Positions 6,310-12,986 of a DNA stretch of 21,871 nucleotides are shown piece by piece. A program made the translations under genes and the position numbers. The notes under the pieces were generated by a model that ran no database searches, had not been told where the DNA came from, and saw nothing but the letters and a program-made list of their open reading frames with translations. Location: contig CAMAHO010000014.1 of the NCBI GenBank assembly GCA_945834545.1, positions 1-21,871 of the forward strand. Reading direction: 5' to 3'. Each line of letters starts with the position of its first letter. Within the stretch, counting starts at the first letter, position 1. The stretch is from an uncultured Lachnospiraceae bacterium. Its GTDB lineage: Bacteria; Bacillota; Clostridia; Lachnospirales; Lachnospiraceae.

Positions 6310-7053
6310 TTATGCTGCGTTTTTACGGCCTGACTTAATGATAGGACTAAGGGGCTTGTATATTAATAAGGTAACAATGGATACACTGGCGCCCTTAATC
6401 AGATTTAAGGGTGCCACACATGCAGCTACAAAGCTGACAATGCTGCCCTCTGTCATAAGTGGATTCACTTTTGCTCCCATTTCCAGAATTGCCTCCATAG
6501 GCATATGGAAGAGCTCCGCAAAGGTGGGAAGCAGATATACTGCATTAAAGGCAGTACCGAAAATAGTCATTACCAGAGTACCTGTAACGCAGGCGATAAT
6601 TGCATTCTTCTTTGTCTTCTTGAAGAGATAGACAACGGATGCCGGCAGGATAAAGCTACAACCAACCGCAAAGTTTGCCAAATCACCGACAAAGGCTGTT
6701 GTGGTACCCTTGACTAACAGCTTTAACAGAATTTTGATGAACTCCATGATGACACCGGCTGCAGGGCCAAAGGCAAAGGTTCCTACTAGTATAGGAAGCT
6801 CGCTGAAATCCAGCTTGTAGAAGCCCGGTGCAAAGGGTAAGGGGAACTCAAACAACATCAGTACCATTGCAATTGCTGAAAACATACCGATTACTGCTGA
6901 ATTTCTGGTAGATAACACTTTCTCCTTGTTTCCGGAGCGATGCTGCTCTATCTTTTGCAGCAAAAGCCCTACCAAAAACAAGCCTACGATCAGAGCCAAA
7001 AACTCTAACACATACACCACATTCTCTGCTACACTTTGAAACAATCCATTCAT
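6310..7053 (-). CDS. ribU: Riboflavin ECF transporter substrate-binding (S) component RibU
   Basis: RibU is the membrane S-component that binds riboflavin and imports it with the shared ECF energising module, which is encoded elsewhere. The protein has six or so membrane segments. After a variable N-terminal helix (about residues 10-33) comes a conserved core with SAVIGMFSAIAMVLMLFEF, the RibU signature KLDFSELPILVGTFAFGP and FIKILLKLLVKGTTTAFVGD. At 247 residues it is somewhat longer than many RibU proteins because of the N-terminal extension. GGAGG lies 9 bases before the ATG. The FMN riboswitch and attenuator in its leader independently support riboflavin as the substrate. It is monocistronic, ended by a strong terminator. 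Confidence 0.94.
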   Translation of the reverse strand: MNGLFQSVAENVVYVLEFLALIVGLFLVGLLLQKIEQHRSGNKEKVLSTRNSAVIGMFSAIAMVLMLFEFPLPFAPGFYKLDFSELPILVGTFAFGPAAGVIMEFIKILLKLLVKGTTTAFVGDLANFAVGCSFILPASVVYLFKKTKKNAIIACVTGTLVMTIFGTAFNAVYLLPTFAELFHMPMEAILEMGAKVNPLMTEGSIVSFVAACVAPLNLIKGASVSIVTLLIYKPLSPIIKSGRKNAA

Positions 7054-7177
7054 TTTCTTTTCCTCCGTTTTCTGAAATACATTTTGGTGAGGAAAATTCT
7101 TCTTTGGTGATGGTGATTGCCAGGTTTCGTTGCCCCACTAACGGAGCATTTTTAAAGGGAATTTCAACGGATTTCCT

Positions 7178-7218
7178 CTAAAATAAGAAAGCCCTGGGCA
7201 TACAAAGATACCCAGGGC
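7178..7218 (-). terminator. Riboswitch-controlled terminator (attenuator)
   Basis: On the minus strand, GCCCTGGGTATC pairs with the complementary arm ending CCCAGGGC (7218-7191). A T-rich run, TTTCTTATTTTA (about 7190-7179), follows. It stands between the FMN aptamer and ribU, the expected place for the expression platform. FMN binding should favour this hairpin and turn ribU off. Confidence 0.88.
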
Positions 7219-7239
7219 GAAACCACGCAATAACTCACT

Positions 7240-7364
7240 TTCTTCTTTCATCCAGACTATACTGTTGGTCCCGGAGTTTCACCGAATCAGCTCGTGCCAT
7301 GCTTTGACACAAGGTCGCGGACTTTACCGCCAGTAGGGAATTACACCCTGCCCTGAAGAATTCT
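7240..7364 (-). promoter_or_regulatory. FMN riboswitch (RFN element)
   Basis: The minus strand carries the conserved RFN core: TTCAGGGCAGGGTG at the 5' side, AATTCCCTACTGGCGGTAAA, GTCCGCGACC, GAGCTGATTCGGTGAAA, CCGGGACCAAC, and AGTCTGGATGAAAGA at the 3' side. FMN is the ligand. It precedes an intrinsic terminator and ribU, so riboflavin uptake should be repressed when FMN is plentiful. Confidence 0.96.
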
Positions 7365-7380
7365 CTTTTCACTGTGATGT

Positions 7381-7409
7381 AGTGTAACACAGCCAGTTGG
7401 AAAGTGCAA
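7381..7409 (-). promoter_or_regulatory. Promoter of the ribU leader
   Basis: On the minus strand, TTGCAC (7409-7404) and TACACT (7386-7381) are 17 bases apart, and the predicted start near 7374 is about 10 bases before the aptamer. The 408-base stretch 7054-7461 contains this promoter, the riboswitch, the attenuator and a 30-bp direct repeat, and no gene that I can support. Confidence 0.75.
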
Positions 7410-7413
7410 GCAT

Positions 7414-7465
7414 CTCATTCTACAATTCCCATCAAACCAGCAACTTATTCTACAATTCTCGTCAA
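7414..7465. repeat. Direct repeat at 30-bp spacing
   Basis: A 22-base segment around ATTCTACAATTC occurs at 7414-7435 and at 7444-7465 with three differences. The second copy includes the stop codon of the 58-residue gene. It is probably a partial tandem duplication; no function can be inferred. Confidence 0.6.
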
Positions 7466-7638
7466 GCCTCCTTCATCGTATATTGCAGCATCTCGTAGTG
7501 CACAACACAGCCTTCATAAATCTGCTCCGGCAACAGTGCACGGGCAACCAGCTTGTCCTCCTCTTCCTCGCTGTCCAGTCGGGTTAGATGAGCATAATCT
7601 CCGTCAATACTCTTTACCAGATAATCACAACAAAGCAT
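7462..7638 (-). CDS. Small DUF3006-like protein
   Basis: A 58-residue reading frame that starts MLCCDYLVKSIDGDYAHLTR and ends LLPEQIYEGCVVHYEMLQYT plus MKEA. It has a perfect AGGAGG 8 bases before the ATG and begins 17 bases after the arsR stop, so it is almost certainly translated from the metal operon. The pattern 'IDGDYAHL ... LLP..IYEGCVVHYE' resembles DUF3006-type small beta-barrel proteins (IEGDYAVL ... LP...EGDVL). That match is from memory and modest. An acidic run (SEEEED) lies in the middle, and adjacent cysteines C3-C4 could bind metal, but that is speculation. Confidence 0.82.
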   Translation of the reverse strand: MLCCDYLVKSIDGDYAHLTRLDSEEEEDKLVARALLPEQIYEGCVVHYEMLQYTMKEA

Positions 7639-7655
7639 TTCTTCTTCCTCCTAGT

Positions 7656-8024
7656 TTATCCTTGTTCTAACGGACACTTGATGCGAAGCATCTCGTCACA
7701 CACGTGATGCACCAGAGTAGCCGTTTCCGTCTCCGCCACACGATAGTAGATTTCCTTTCCCTCTCTCCTGCTTACCAGGATTCCGGCTTCCCGGAGTCTC
7801 CTTAGGTGAAAGGAAACCGCCTGATCTGTCATGCCCACTGCAGCCGCGATATTGCTGACACACTGTTCGGAGTGGCACAGCAGATACAGGATTCGCAGCC
7901 TGGAGCCATCTGCAATCTGTTTGAAAATTTCAGCCACTTTAGTACATTCCTCCAGGTTTGGGAAATGCTCCAAAATGTGGTCCATATTCTGTCCATGTTG
8001 GTGAGGCAATTGTATCTTTTCCAT
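7656..8024 (-). CDS. ArsR/SmtB-family metal-responsive repressor
   Basis: A 122-residue winged-helix regulator. The order is a His-rich N-terminus (LPHQHGQNMDHILEHFP), FKQIADGSRLRILYLLCHSEQC (dimer helix and the CadC/SmtB alpha-3 region with two Cys), the recognition helix MTDQAVSFHLRRLREAGILVSRREGKEIYY, and a C-terminal helix with HH, C, D and E (ATLVHHVCDEMLRIKC). The mix of possible thiol and His/Asp ligands fits Zn/Cd/Pb sensing, though the exact metal cannot be read. The start at 8024 has GGAGG 4 bases upstream. A longer open frame to 8219 overlaps the ATPase gene and is rejected. It is third in the efflux operon and probably binds the palindrome at 10331-10350. Confidence 0.92.
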   Translation of the reverse strand: MEKIQLPHQHGQNMDHILEHFPNLEECTKVAEIFKQIADGSRLRILYLLCHSEQCVSNIAAAVGMTDQAVSFHLRRLREAGILVSRREGKEIYYRVAETETATLVHHVCDEMLRIKCPLEQG

Positions 8025-8095
8025 ACTCCCTCCGTCTCGTTGTATTCCTCGTTTTTTCCAAGTCCTAGCTTTATTTCTTCGTCCTATCCTCTCAT

Positions 8096-9994
8096 CTATT
8101 CCTTTATCCGAAGTGCTCTTGTAGCATTTAAAACAGCCAGTACCATAACTCCTACATCCGCAAAGATTGCCCACCACATGGACAGGCTTCCTATGGCACC
8201 GAACAAAAGACAGGAGCACTTTACCACTAAGGCAAACACAATGTTTTGTCTCACAATTCCCAGGGTCTTTCCGGAAATTCGCATTGCCAGAGCAATCTTC
8301 CTGGGGTCATCGTCCATAAGAACGATATCTGCCGCTTCAATGGCAGCATCTGAGCCCAAGGCTCCCATAGCAATTCCTATATCCGCTCTGGACAGGACGG
8401 GGGCATCATTGATTCCATCTCCCACAAAGGCCAGCTTTTCATTGGGCAATCTTTTCTCCAGAAGTTCTTCCACCTTTTCTACCTTATCTCCAGGCAAAAG
8501 CTCGCTCTCCACCCGGTCTAAGTGAAGTTTGGAGGCAACTGCGTCTGCCACAGCCTTATTATCTCCGGTGAGCATGACCACTTCCTTTACCCCTTGTTTC
8601 TTTAAGCTGCTCACTGCCTCGTTTGCACCTGCCTTTATCTCATCGGCAATGGTGATAAAGCCTGCATAGGTGTCATCAATCACCAGATAAACCAGGGTTC
8701 CTATGCTGTTTGCATTCTCTAATTCAATTCCCAGATCCCTCATAAATTTCTTGTTACCGGCGCATACCCTATGGCCGTCTACCTGGGCTCTGACTCCCTT
8801 GCCACTGATTTCTTCCACACCGGTAACACGCTTTGCATCCAAGCTCTTCCCATAAGCCTCCTTTAAGCTTTTGCTGATGGGATGGGTGGAATACAGCTCC
8901 GCCAGAGCGGCTGTCTCCAAGAGAAGTTCCTTCGAATAGCCGGGCTGGGGCACAATTTCCGTCACCCTAAAGCTTCCCTCGGTCAAGGTCCCGGTTTTGT
9001 CGCAAACCACATACTTGGTATTTGCCAGAGCTTCCAGATAATTTGAGCCCTTGATTAATATTCCTCGGGCAGAAGCACCGCCAATTCCTCCAAAGAAGCT
9101 TAGAGGAATAGATATTACCAGGGCACAGGGGCAGCTGATTACCAAGGTTGTCAGGGCATTGGTGGCCCAAAAGGCCCAATTTCCTTCCCTACCTATAAGA
9201 ATGGATATCACAGGGGGAACCAATGCCAACAGCAGGGCCAGAATACATACCACCGGCGTATATACTTTTGCAAAACGAGTGATAAAACCCTCCGACTTTG
9301 ACTTTTTCATGCTGGAGTTTTCCACCAATTCCAAAATCTTGGAAACCGTAGACTCTCCAAAGTCTTTTGTTGTCTGTATGGTTAAGACTCCCGTTTGATT
9401 GATGCAGCCGCTGATTACCTCATCACCTACTGCCACCTCACGGGGAACGCTTTCTCCGGTGAGAGCACTTGTATTTAAGGAAGAATTGCCCTCCGTAATG
9501 ATGCCGTCAATAGGTACTTTTTCCCCTGGTCCCACAAGGATGGCGGAACCGATTTCTACCTTCTCAGGGGATACCTTCTTTGTGCCCTCCTCTGTCACCA
9601 GGTTGGCATAATCCGGTCGGATGTCCATCAACGCCGCAATATTCTTTCGGCTTTTTCCAACTGCATAGCTTTGGAACAGCTCCCCTATCTGATAAAAGAG
9701 CATGACAGCTGAGCCCTCTTTATAATCCCCTAGGATGATAGCCCCCAGGGTAGCAACCGCCATGAGAAAGTTTTCATCAAACAGTTTCCCGTTGAACACA
9801 CCCAAAATTGCTTTCCGCAGAATGTCGTATCCGATAATCAGATAGGGAATCAAAAACAGGATAAGCTCCATCCACTGCTCCTTTACCGGAACTACCTTAG
9901 CCAAAATGGTAGCGAAGGGCACGCTGCTAAACAAAAGCAGAAGGAAGAGAGAAAGTAGAATTCGATACAAAATCTTTTTTTGTTTCTTTGTCAT
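8096..9994 (-). CDS. P1B-type Zn/Cd/Pb-exporting ATPase without N-terminal HMA domain
   Basis: A heavy-metal translocating P-type ATPase of the ZntA/CadA type, 632 residues. Membrane helices begin almost at the N-terminus (ILYRILLSLFLLLLFSSVPF), with no metal-binding domain before them. The actuator loop has SALTGES, the transmembrane metal site is CPC (residues 288-290), and the phosphorylated aspartate is D332 in CDKTGTLTEG. Next come the P1B-specific STHP, then MLTGDN and GDGINDAPVLSRADIGIAMG. The CPC plus overall layout argues for divalent Zn/Cd/Pb over copper. The separate HMA gene just upstream seems to supply the missing N-terminal domain. An arsR gene follows after 71 bases. The protein would sit in the cytoplasmic membrane. 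Confidence 0.95.
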   Translation of the reverse strand: MTKKQKKILYRILLSLFLLLLFSSVPFATILAKVVPVKEQWMELILFLIPYLIIGYDILRKAILGVFNGKLFDENFLMAVATLGAIILGDYKEGSAVMLFYQIGELFQSYAVGKSRKNIAALMDIRPDYANLVTEEGTKKVSPEKVEIGSAILVGPGEKVPIDGIITEGNSSLNTSALTGESVPREVAVGDEVISGCINQTGVLTIQTTKDFGESTVSKILELVENSSMKKSKSEGFITRFAKVYTPVVCILALLLALVPPVISILIGREGNWAFWATNALTTLVISCPCALVISIPLSFFGGIGGASARGILIKGSNYLEALANTKYVVCDKTGTLTEGSFRVTEIVPQPGYSKELLLETAALAELYSTHPISKSLKEAYGKSLDAKRVTGVEEISGKGVRAQVDGHRVCAGNKKFMRDLGIELENANSIGTLVYLVIDDTYAGFITIADEIKAGANEAVSSLKKQGVKEVVMLTGDNKAVADAVASKLHLDRVESELLPGDKVEKVEELLEKRLPNEKLAFVGDGINDAPVLSRADIGIAMGALGSDAAIEAADIVLMDDDPRKIALAMRISGKTLGIVRQNIVFALVVKCSCLLFGAIGSLSMWWAIFADVGVMVLAVLNATRALRIKE

Positions 9995-10034
9995 AATAAT
10001 ATGAGACCTTTCCGAGTCATTTTGTGCAATGACG

Positions 10035-10253
10035 CTAAAACTCTATTTCACAATCCGGCTCTACCTTTTTGCAAGCCTTGGCTACAGCCTTCATTACCTT
10101 CTTTTCGTCAGCGCCTTCGGCAAACTCCACATTCATTTTCTGAGTCATGAAGGACACCACTGCATCCATAACTCCCTCTGTTTTCTTTGCTGCCTCCTCC
10201 ATCTTTAATGCACAAGCTGCACAGTCTACCTCGATTTGATATGTTTTCTTCAT
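10035..10253 (-). CDS. Free-standing HMA metal-binding protein
   Basis: A 72-residue single heavy-metal-associated domain with the usual beta-alpha-beta-beta-alpha-beta layout. The metal motif is DCAACALKMEE (C13 and C16), followed by the second strand VVSFMTQKMNVEF and a Lys-rich helix KKVMKAVAKACKKV. The acidic residue before the first Cys is a feature often seen in Zn/Cd rather than Cu domains. It is the first gene of the efflux operon, 40 bases before the ATPase, and most likely delivers or senses metal for that ATPase, which lacks this domain. A good ribosome binding site (GAAAGGAAAG) precedes the ATG. Confidence 0.93.
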   Translation of the reverse strand: MKKTYQIEVDCAACALKMEEAAKKTEGVMDAVVSFMTQKMNVEFAEGADEKKVMKAVAKACKKVEPDCEIEF

Positions 10254-10330
10254 ATGATTCTTTCCTTTCTATAAGCTATTCTCAAGCAAGCTCTCTGCTT
10301 TCTTATGCTGCTTGAATGAAATCTGATTAT

Positions 10331-10359
10331 ATTTAAACATTTGTTTAAATGTTTGTCAA
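10331..10359 (-). promoter_or_regulatory. Metal operon promoter with embedded ArsR/SmtB operator
   Basis: On the minus strand, TTGACA (10359-10354) and TTAAAT (10336-10331) are 17 bases apart; a TATAAT at 10331-10326 is too far away to be the partner. The spacer and -10 contain a perfect palindrome, ATTTAAAC, ATTT, GTTTAAAT (10331-10350), of the kind SmtB/CzrA/CadC repressors bind. Repressor there would block RNA polymerase until metal releases it. Confidence 0.75.
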
Positions 10360-10426
10360 TACTTTTTTTGTTTTTGGGAGGGAGCAAATGTAACAGTTCG
10401 CCGCGCCATTTGCCCCTTTTCATTGA

Positions 10427-10446
10427 GGGACAAATGGACCTGTCCC
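10427..10446. repeat. REP-like palindrome, copy 1
   Basis: GGGACA, an 8-base loop, then TGTCCC. On the minus strand the segment 10451-10425 is nearly the same as the palindrome at 20774-20803. A second inverted pair, GCAAATG (10384-10390) and CATTTGC (10407-10413), lies beside it. The 320-base gap 10254-10573 holds this, the divergent metal promoter and the yicI promoter, and no gene. Confidence 0.5.
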
Positions 10447-10505
10447 CTATGCCCCCCTTATCTTGCACTGATACTGTAATTTATTGTTCATTTCGGCACT
10501 TCATT

Positions 10506-10535
10506 TTGACACTAAAAACGCATCTATGCTAAAAT
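10506..10535 (+). promoter_or_regulatory. Promoter of yicI
   Basis: Consensus TTGACA (10506-10511), an 18-base spacer, and TAAAAT (10530-10535) preceded by TGC as an extended -10. The predicted start near 10542 leaves a leader of about 30 bases. No catabolite-repression (cre) site is obvious to me. Confidence 0.75.
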
Positions 10536-10573
10536 AGTAAAAGACTATATTGTAGAAAGGTTGGTATTTCTTC

Positions 10574-12910
10574 ATGAAAATTAATAATGGCTGTTGGCTG
10601 CTTAAAGCAGGTTATCAGGCTTTTGCCCCCAAGGAAGTGTACTACACCACCGTCACAGATACGATGGTTACACTGTGCACCCCCACACATCACATCGTTA
10701 CGAGAGGAGACACTCTGGGAGGAGCAAATCTGACTCTCAGAATTTCCTCTCCTTATCCCGAGGTTCTTCGCATTCAGGCGGACCATTACCTGGGAGCAAA
10801 GTCAAAGACCCCCAGCTTTGAGCTCACTATGGGCAACGCGCCTTTAGATGTAGCTGACAAAGAGGATGTTTTAACCATTTCCACCGGAAGCCTTAAGTTG
10901 GTGATTGACAAGGCGAACTTCTCTATGAAGTTCTACCGTGGCGAAGAGTTGATTACTACAAGCACCGGAAGAGATTTGGCTATGATTAAGGCTGACTGGA
11001 AGGGCGACTACTATGACCAGAACGGAGATACAGAAAACACCTACATGATGCAGCAGTTTTCTATCGGTGTAGGGGAACTCTTCTATGGTACAGGAGAACG
11101 TTTCACCCCTTTTGCCAAAAATGGTCAGTCTGTTTTGACCAGCAACGAAGATGGCGGCACCAGCACCGAGCAGTCCTATAAGAATATTCCGTTTTATATT
11201 TCCAACAAGGGCTATGGTGTGCTTGTCAACCATCCCGAACCGGTCTCCTTTGAGTTTGCAACGGAAAATGTGACAAAGACTTCCTTCAGTGTGCCGGGGG
11301 GAAGCTTGGATTACTTCTTCTTTAACGGTCCCTCTATGAAGGATGTTCTGACAAGATACACTGACCTGACAGGAAAGCCCTCCTTGCCGGCTCCCTGGAC
11401 CTTTGGTTTGTGGCTATCCACCTCCTTCACAACAAGCTATGATGAGGCTACGGTCATGAGCTTTATCGATGGCATGTTAGACAGAGGGATTCCTCTTAGA
11501 ACCTTCCACTTTGACTGTTTCTGGATGAAGGGCTTCCACTGGTCCAACTTCATTTGGGATGAGGATGTATTCCCGGATCCTAAGGGACTTCTGTCCAGAA
11601 TCAAAGCCAAGGGGTTAAATATCTGTGTCTGGATCAACTCCTACATCGGCCAGGAATCCATTCTGTTTAAGGAAGGCATGGAAAAGGGGTATTTCCTCAA
11701 GAGACAAAACGGCGATGTATGGCAGTGGGATATGTGGCAGCCGGGCATGGCCATTGTGGACTTCACAAATCCTGAGGCTTACAAGTGGTTCCAGGATAAA
11801 CTAGAGGTCCTGCTGGATATGGGCGTTGACTGCTTTAAGACAGACTTCGGCGAGAGAATCCCTACCAACTGTGTCTACAGCGACGGTTCAGACCCGGTAA
11901 AAATGCATAATTACTATACTTATCTATATAACAAGTGTGTCTATGAGCTGTTGGAGAGAAAGCGCGGCAAAGGACAGGCTGTACTGTTTGCCCGTTCCGC
12001 TACTGTCGGCGGGCAGAAATTCCCGGTTCACTGGGGCGGCGACTGCTGGTCAGACTATGTTTCCATGGAGGAAAGCCTTCGCGGCGGTCTCTCCCTGATG
12101 ATGTCCGGTTTCGGCTTCTGGGCTCACGACATTGGCGGCTTCGAAAACACCTCAACCGCTGATGTGTATAAGAGATGGGTTGCCTTCGGTCTCCTCTCCT
12201 CTCACAGCCGTCTCCACGGCAGCAGCTCCTACCGCGTGCCTTGGGCCTACGACGATGAGGCCGTAGATGTGGTTCGCTTCTTTACCAGATTAAAGGCAAG
12301 GCTTATGCCGTACCTGTACAAAACTGCTGTGGAAACCTCCAAAACCGGTATACCTACCATGAGAAGTATGGTTTTGGAATACACCAAGGATCGCAACTGC
12401 GCCTACCTGGACAAGCAGTATATGCTGGGTGACAACCTCCTGGTAGCCCCTATTTTCAATGAGGACAGCTTGGGAATCTACTATCTGCCTGAGGGCACCT
12501 GGACGGACTTCCTTACCGGCGAAGTGAAAGAAGGCGGCAAATGGTACGAGCAGAAGTATGATTACCTGCATCTGCCCTTATTTGCAAAGCCAAATTCCAT
12601 CATCGTAATGGGTAGCACCGATGAGAAGCCTGATTATGAATATGAAAAAAATACAGAAATCAGAATCTATGCTTTGGAAGACGGACACACAGCAACTTCC
12701 CTGGTATATGGCATGGACAATGAAGTGAAACTGGAAATCACTGCCACCAGGACAGGTGACAGAATTGCTGTCAACGTAACCGGCAAGGAAATCTACTCCC
12801 TTCGCCTTGTAAACGAAAGGGCGACTTCTGCCGGTTCCTACAAGGTTACTACTCAGGAAAACGACAGTGTGATTGAAGGAATTCAGGGGAATGTAGAGGT
12901 TGTTTTGTAA
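10574..12910 (+). CDS. yicI: Alpha-xylosidase, glycoside hydrolase family 31 (YicI type)
   Basis: A 778-residue GH31 enzyme expected to release alpha-xylose from the non-reducing end of xyloglucan oligosaccharides (isoprimeverose type). It opens with the YicI-like KINNGCWLL, has an N-terminal beta-sandwich, and then the TIM barrel. The catalytic nucleophile is D424 in FKTDFGERIP and the acid/base is D490 in HWGGDCWSDY. FHFDCFWMKGFHWSNF, VWQWDMWQPGM and FGFWAHDIGGFE are also YicI-like and favour alpha-xylosidase over alpha-glucosidase. There is no signal peptide, so it is cytoplasmic. GAAAGG is 13 bases from the ATG, a long spacing. It stands alone, with no transporter or xylose genes in the window. 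Confidence 0.92.
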   Translation: MKINNGCWLLKAGYQAFAPKEVYYTTVTDTMVTLCTPTHHIVTRGDTLGGANLTLRISSPYPEVLRIQADHYLGAKSKTPSFELTMGNAPLDVADKEDVLTISTGSLKLVIDKANFSMKFYRGEELITTSTGRDLAMIKADWKGDYYDQNGDTENTYMMQQFSIGVGELFYGTGERFTPFAKNGQSVLTSNEDGGTSTEQSYKNIPFYISNKGYGVLVNHPEPVSFEFATENVTKTSFSVPGGSLDYFFFNGPSMKDVLTRYTDLTGKPSLPAPWTFGLWLSTSFTTSYDEATVMSFIDGMLDRGIPLRTFHFDCFWMKGFHWSNFIWDEDVFPDPKGLLSRIKAKGLNICVWINSYIGQESILFKEGMEKGYFLKRQNGDVWQWDMWQPGMAIVDFTNPEAYKWFQDKLEVLLDMGVDCFKTDFGERIPTNCVYSDGSDPVKMHNYYTYLYNKCVYELLERKRGKGQAVLFARSATVGGQKFPVHWGGDCWSDYVSMEESLRGGLSLMMSGFGFWAHDIGGFENTSTADVYKRWVAFGLLSSHSRLHGSSSYRVPWAYDDEAVDVVRFFTRLKARLMPYLYKTAVETSKTGIPTMRSMVLEYTKDRNCAYLDKQYMLGDNLLVAPIFNEDSLGIYYLPEGTWTDFLTGEVKEGGKWYEQKYDYLHLPLFAKPNSIIVMGSTDEKPDYEYEKNTEIRIYALEDGHTATSLVYGMDNEVKLEITATRTGDRIAVNVTGKEIYSLRLVNERATSAGSYKVTTQENDSVIEGIQGNVEVVL

Positions 12911-12921
12911 GTATGAAACAA

Positions 12922-12953
12922 TGCCCCGTCAGCAGAGAGCTGTTGACGGGGCA
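12922..12953. terminator. Strong hairpin after yicI
   Basis: TGCCCCGTCA pairs with TGACGGGGCA, and the stem continues inward with CAG/CTG, giving about 14 pairs with one G-T pair. On the plus strand only AAACAACT follows, so it lacks the usual T-run. On the minus strand TTGTTTC follows. It probably ends yicI transcription, perhaps only partly. Confidence 0.6.
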
Positions 12954-12986
12954 AACAACTAGAAATGGCTGAAGGAGAACAATAGA

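Noticed and set aside
6848..7138. 96-codon open frame overlapping the start of ribU
   Set aside because: It is in another frame of the ribU gene and leader, with no family pattern. RibU has clear motifs and its own ribosome binding site.
8025..8219. N-terminal extension of the arsR frame
   Set aside because: It overlaps the end of the ATPase gene and gives a Cys/Arg-rich non-family sequence. The ATG at 8024 has a proper GGAGG and starts a normal-length ArsR protein.
7806..8525. 239-codon open frame on the plus strand
   Set aside because: It lies wholly antisense to the ATPase and repressor genes, has no recognisable protein features and no convincing ribosome binding site. Those two minus-strand genes have strong family signatures.
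10326..10331. Perfect TATAAT near the metal operon promoter
   Set aside because: It is 22 bases from the consensus TTGACA, too far for a normal sigma-A spacer. The TTAAAT at 17 bases fits better, although mapping could reverse this.
10250..10468. 72-codon frame upstream of the HMA gene
   Set aside because: It runs through the predicted promoter and operator of the metal operon, and its sequence shows no protein-like pattern.
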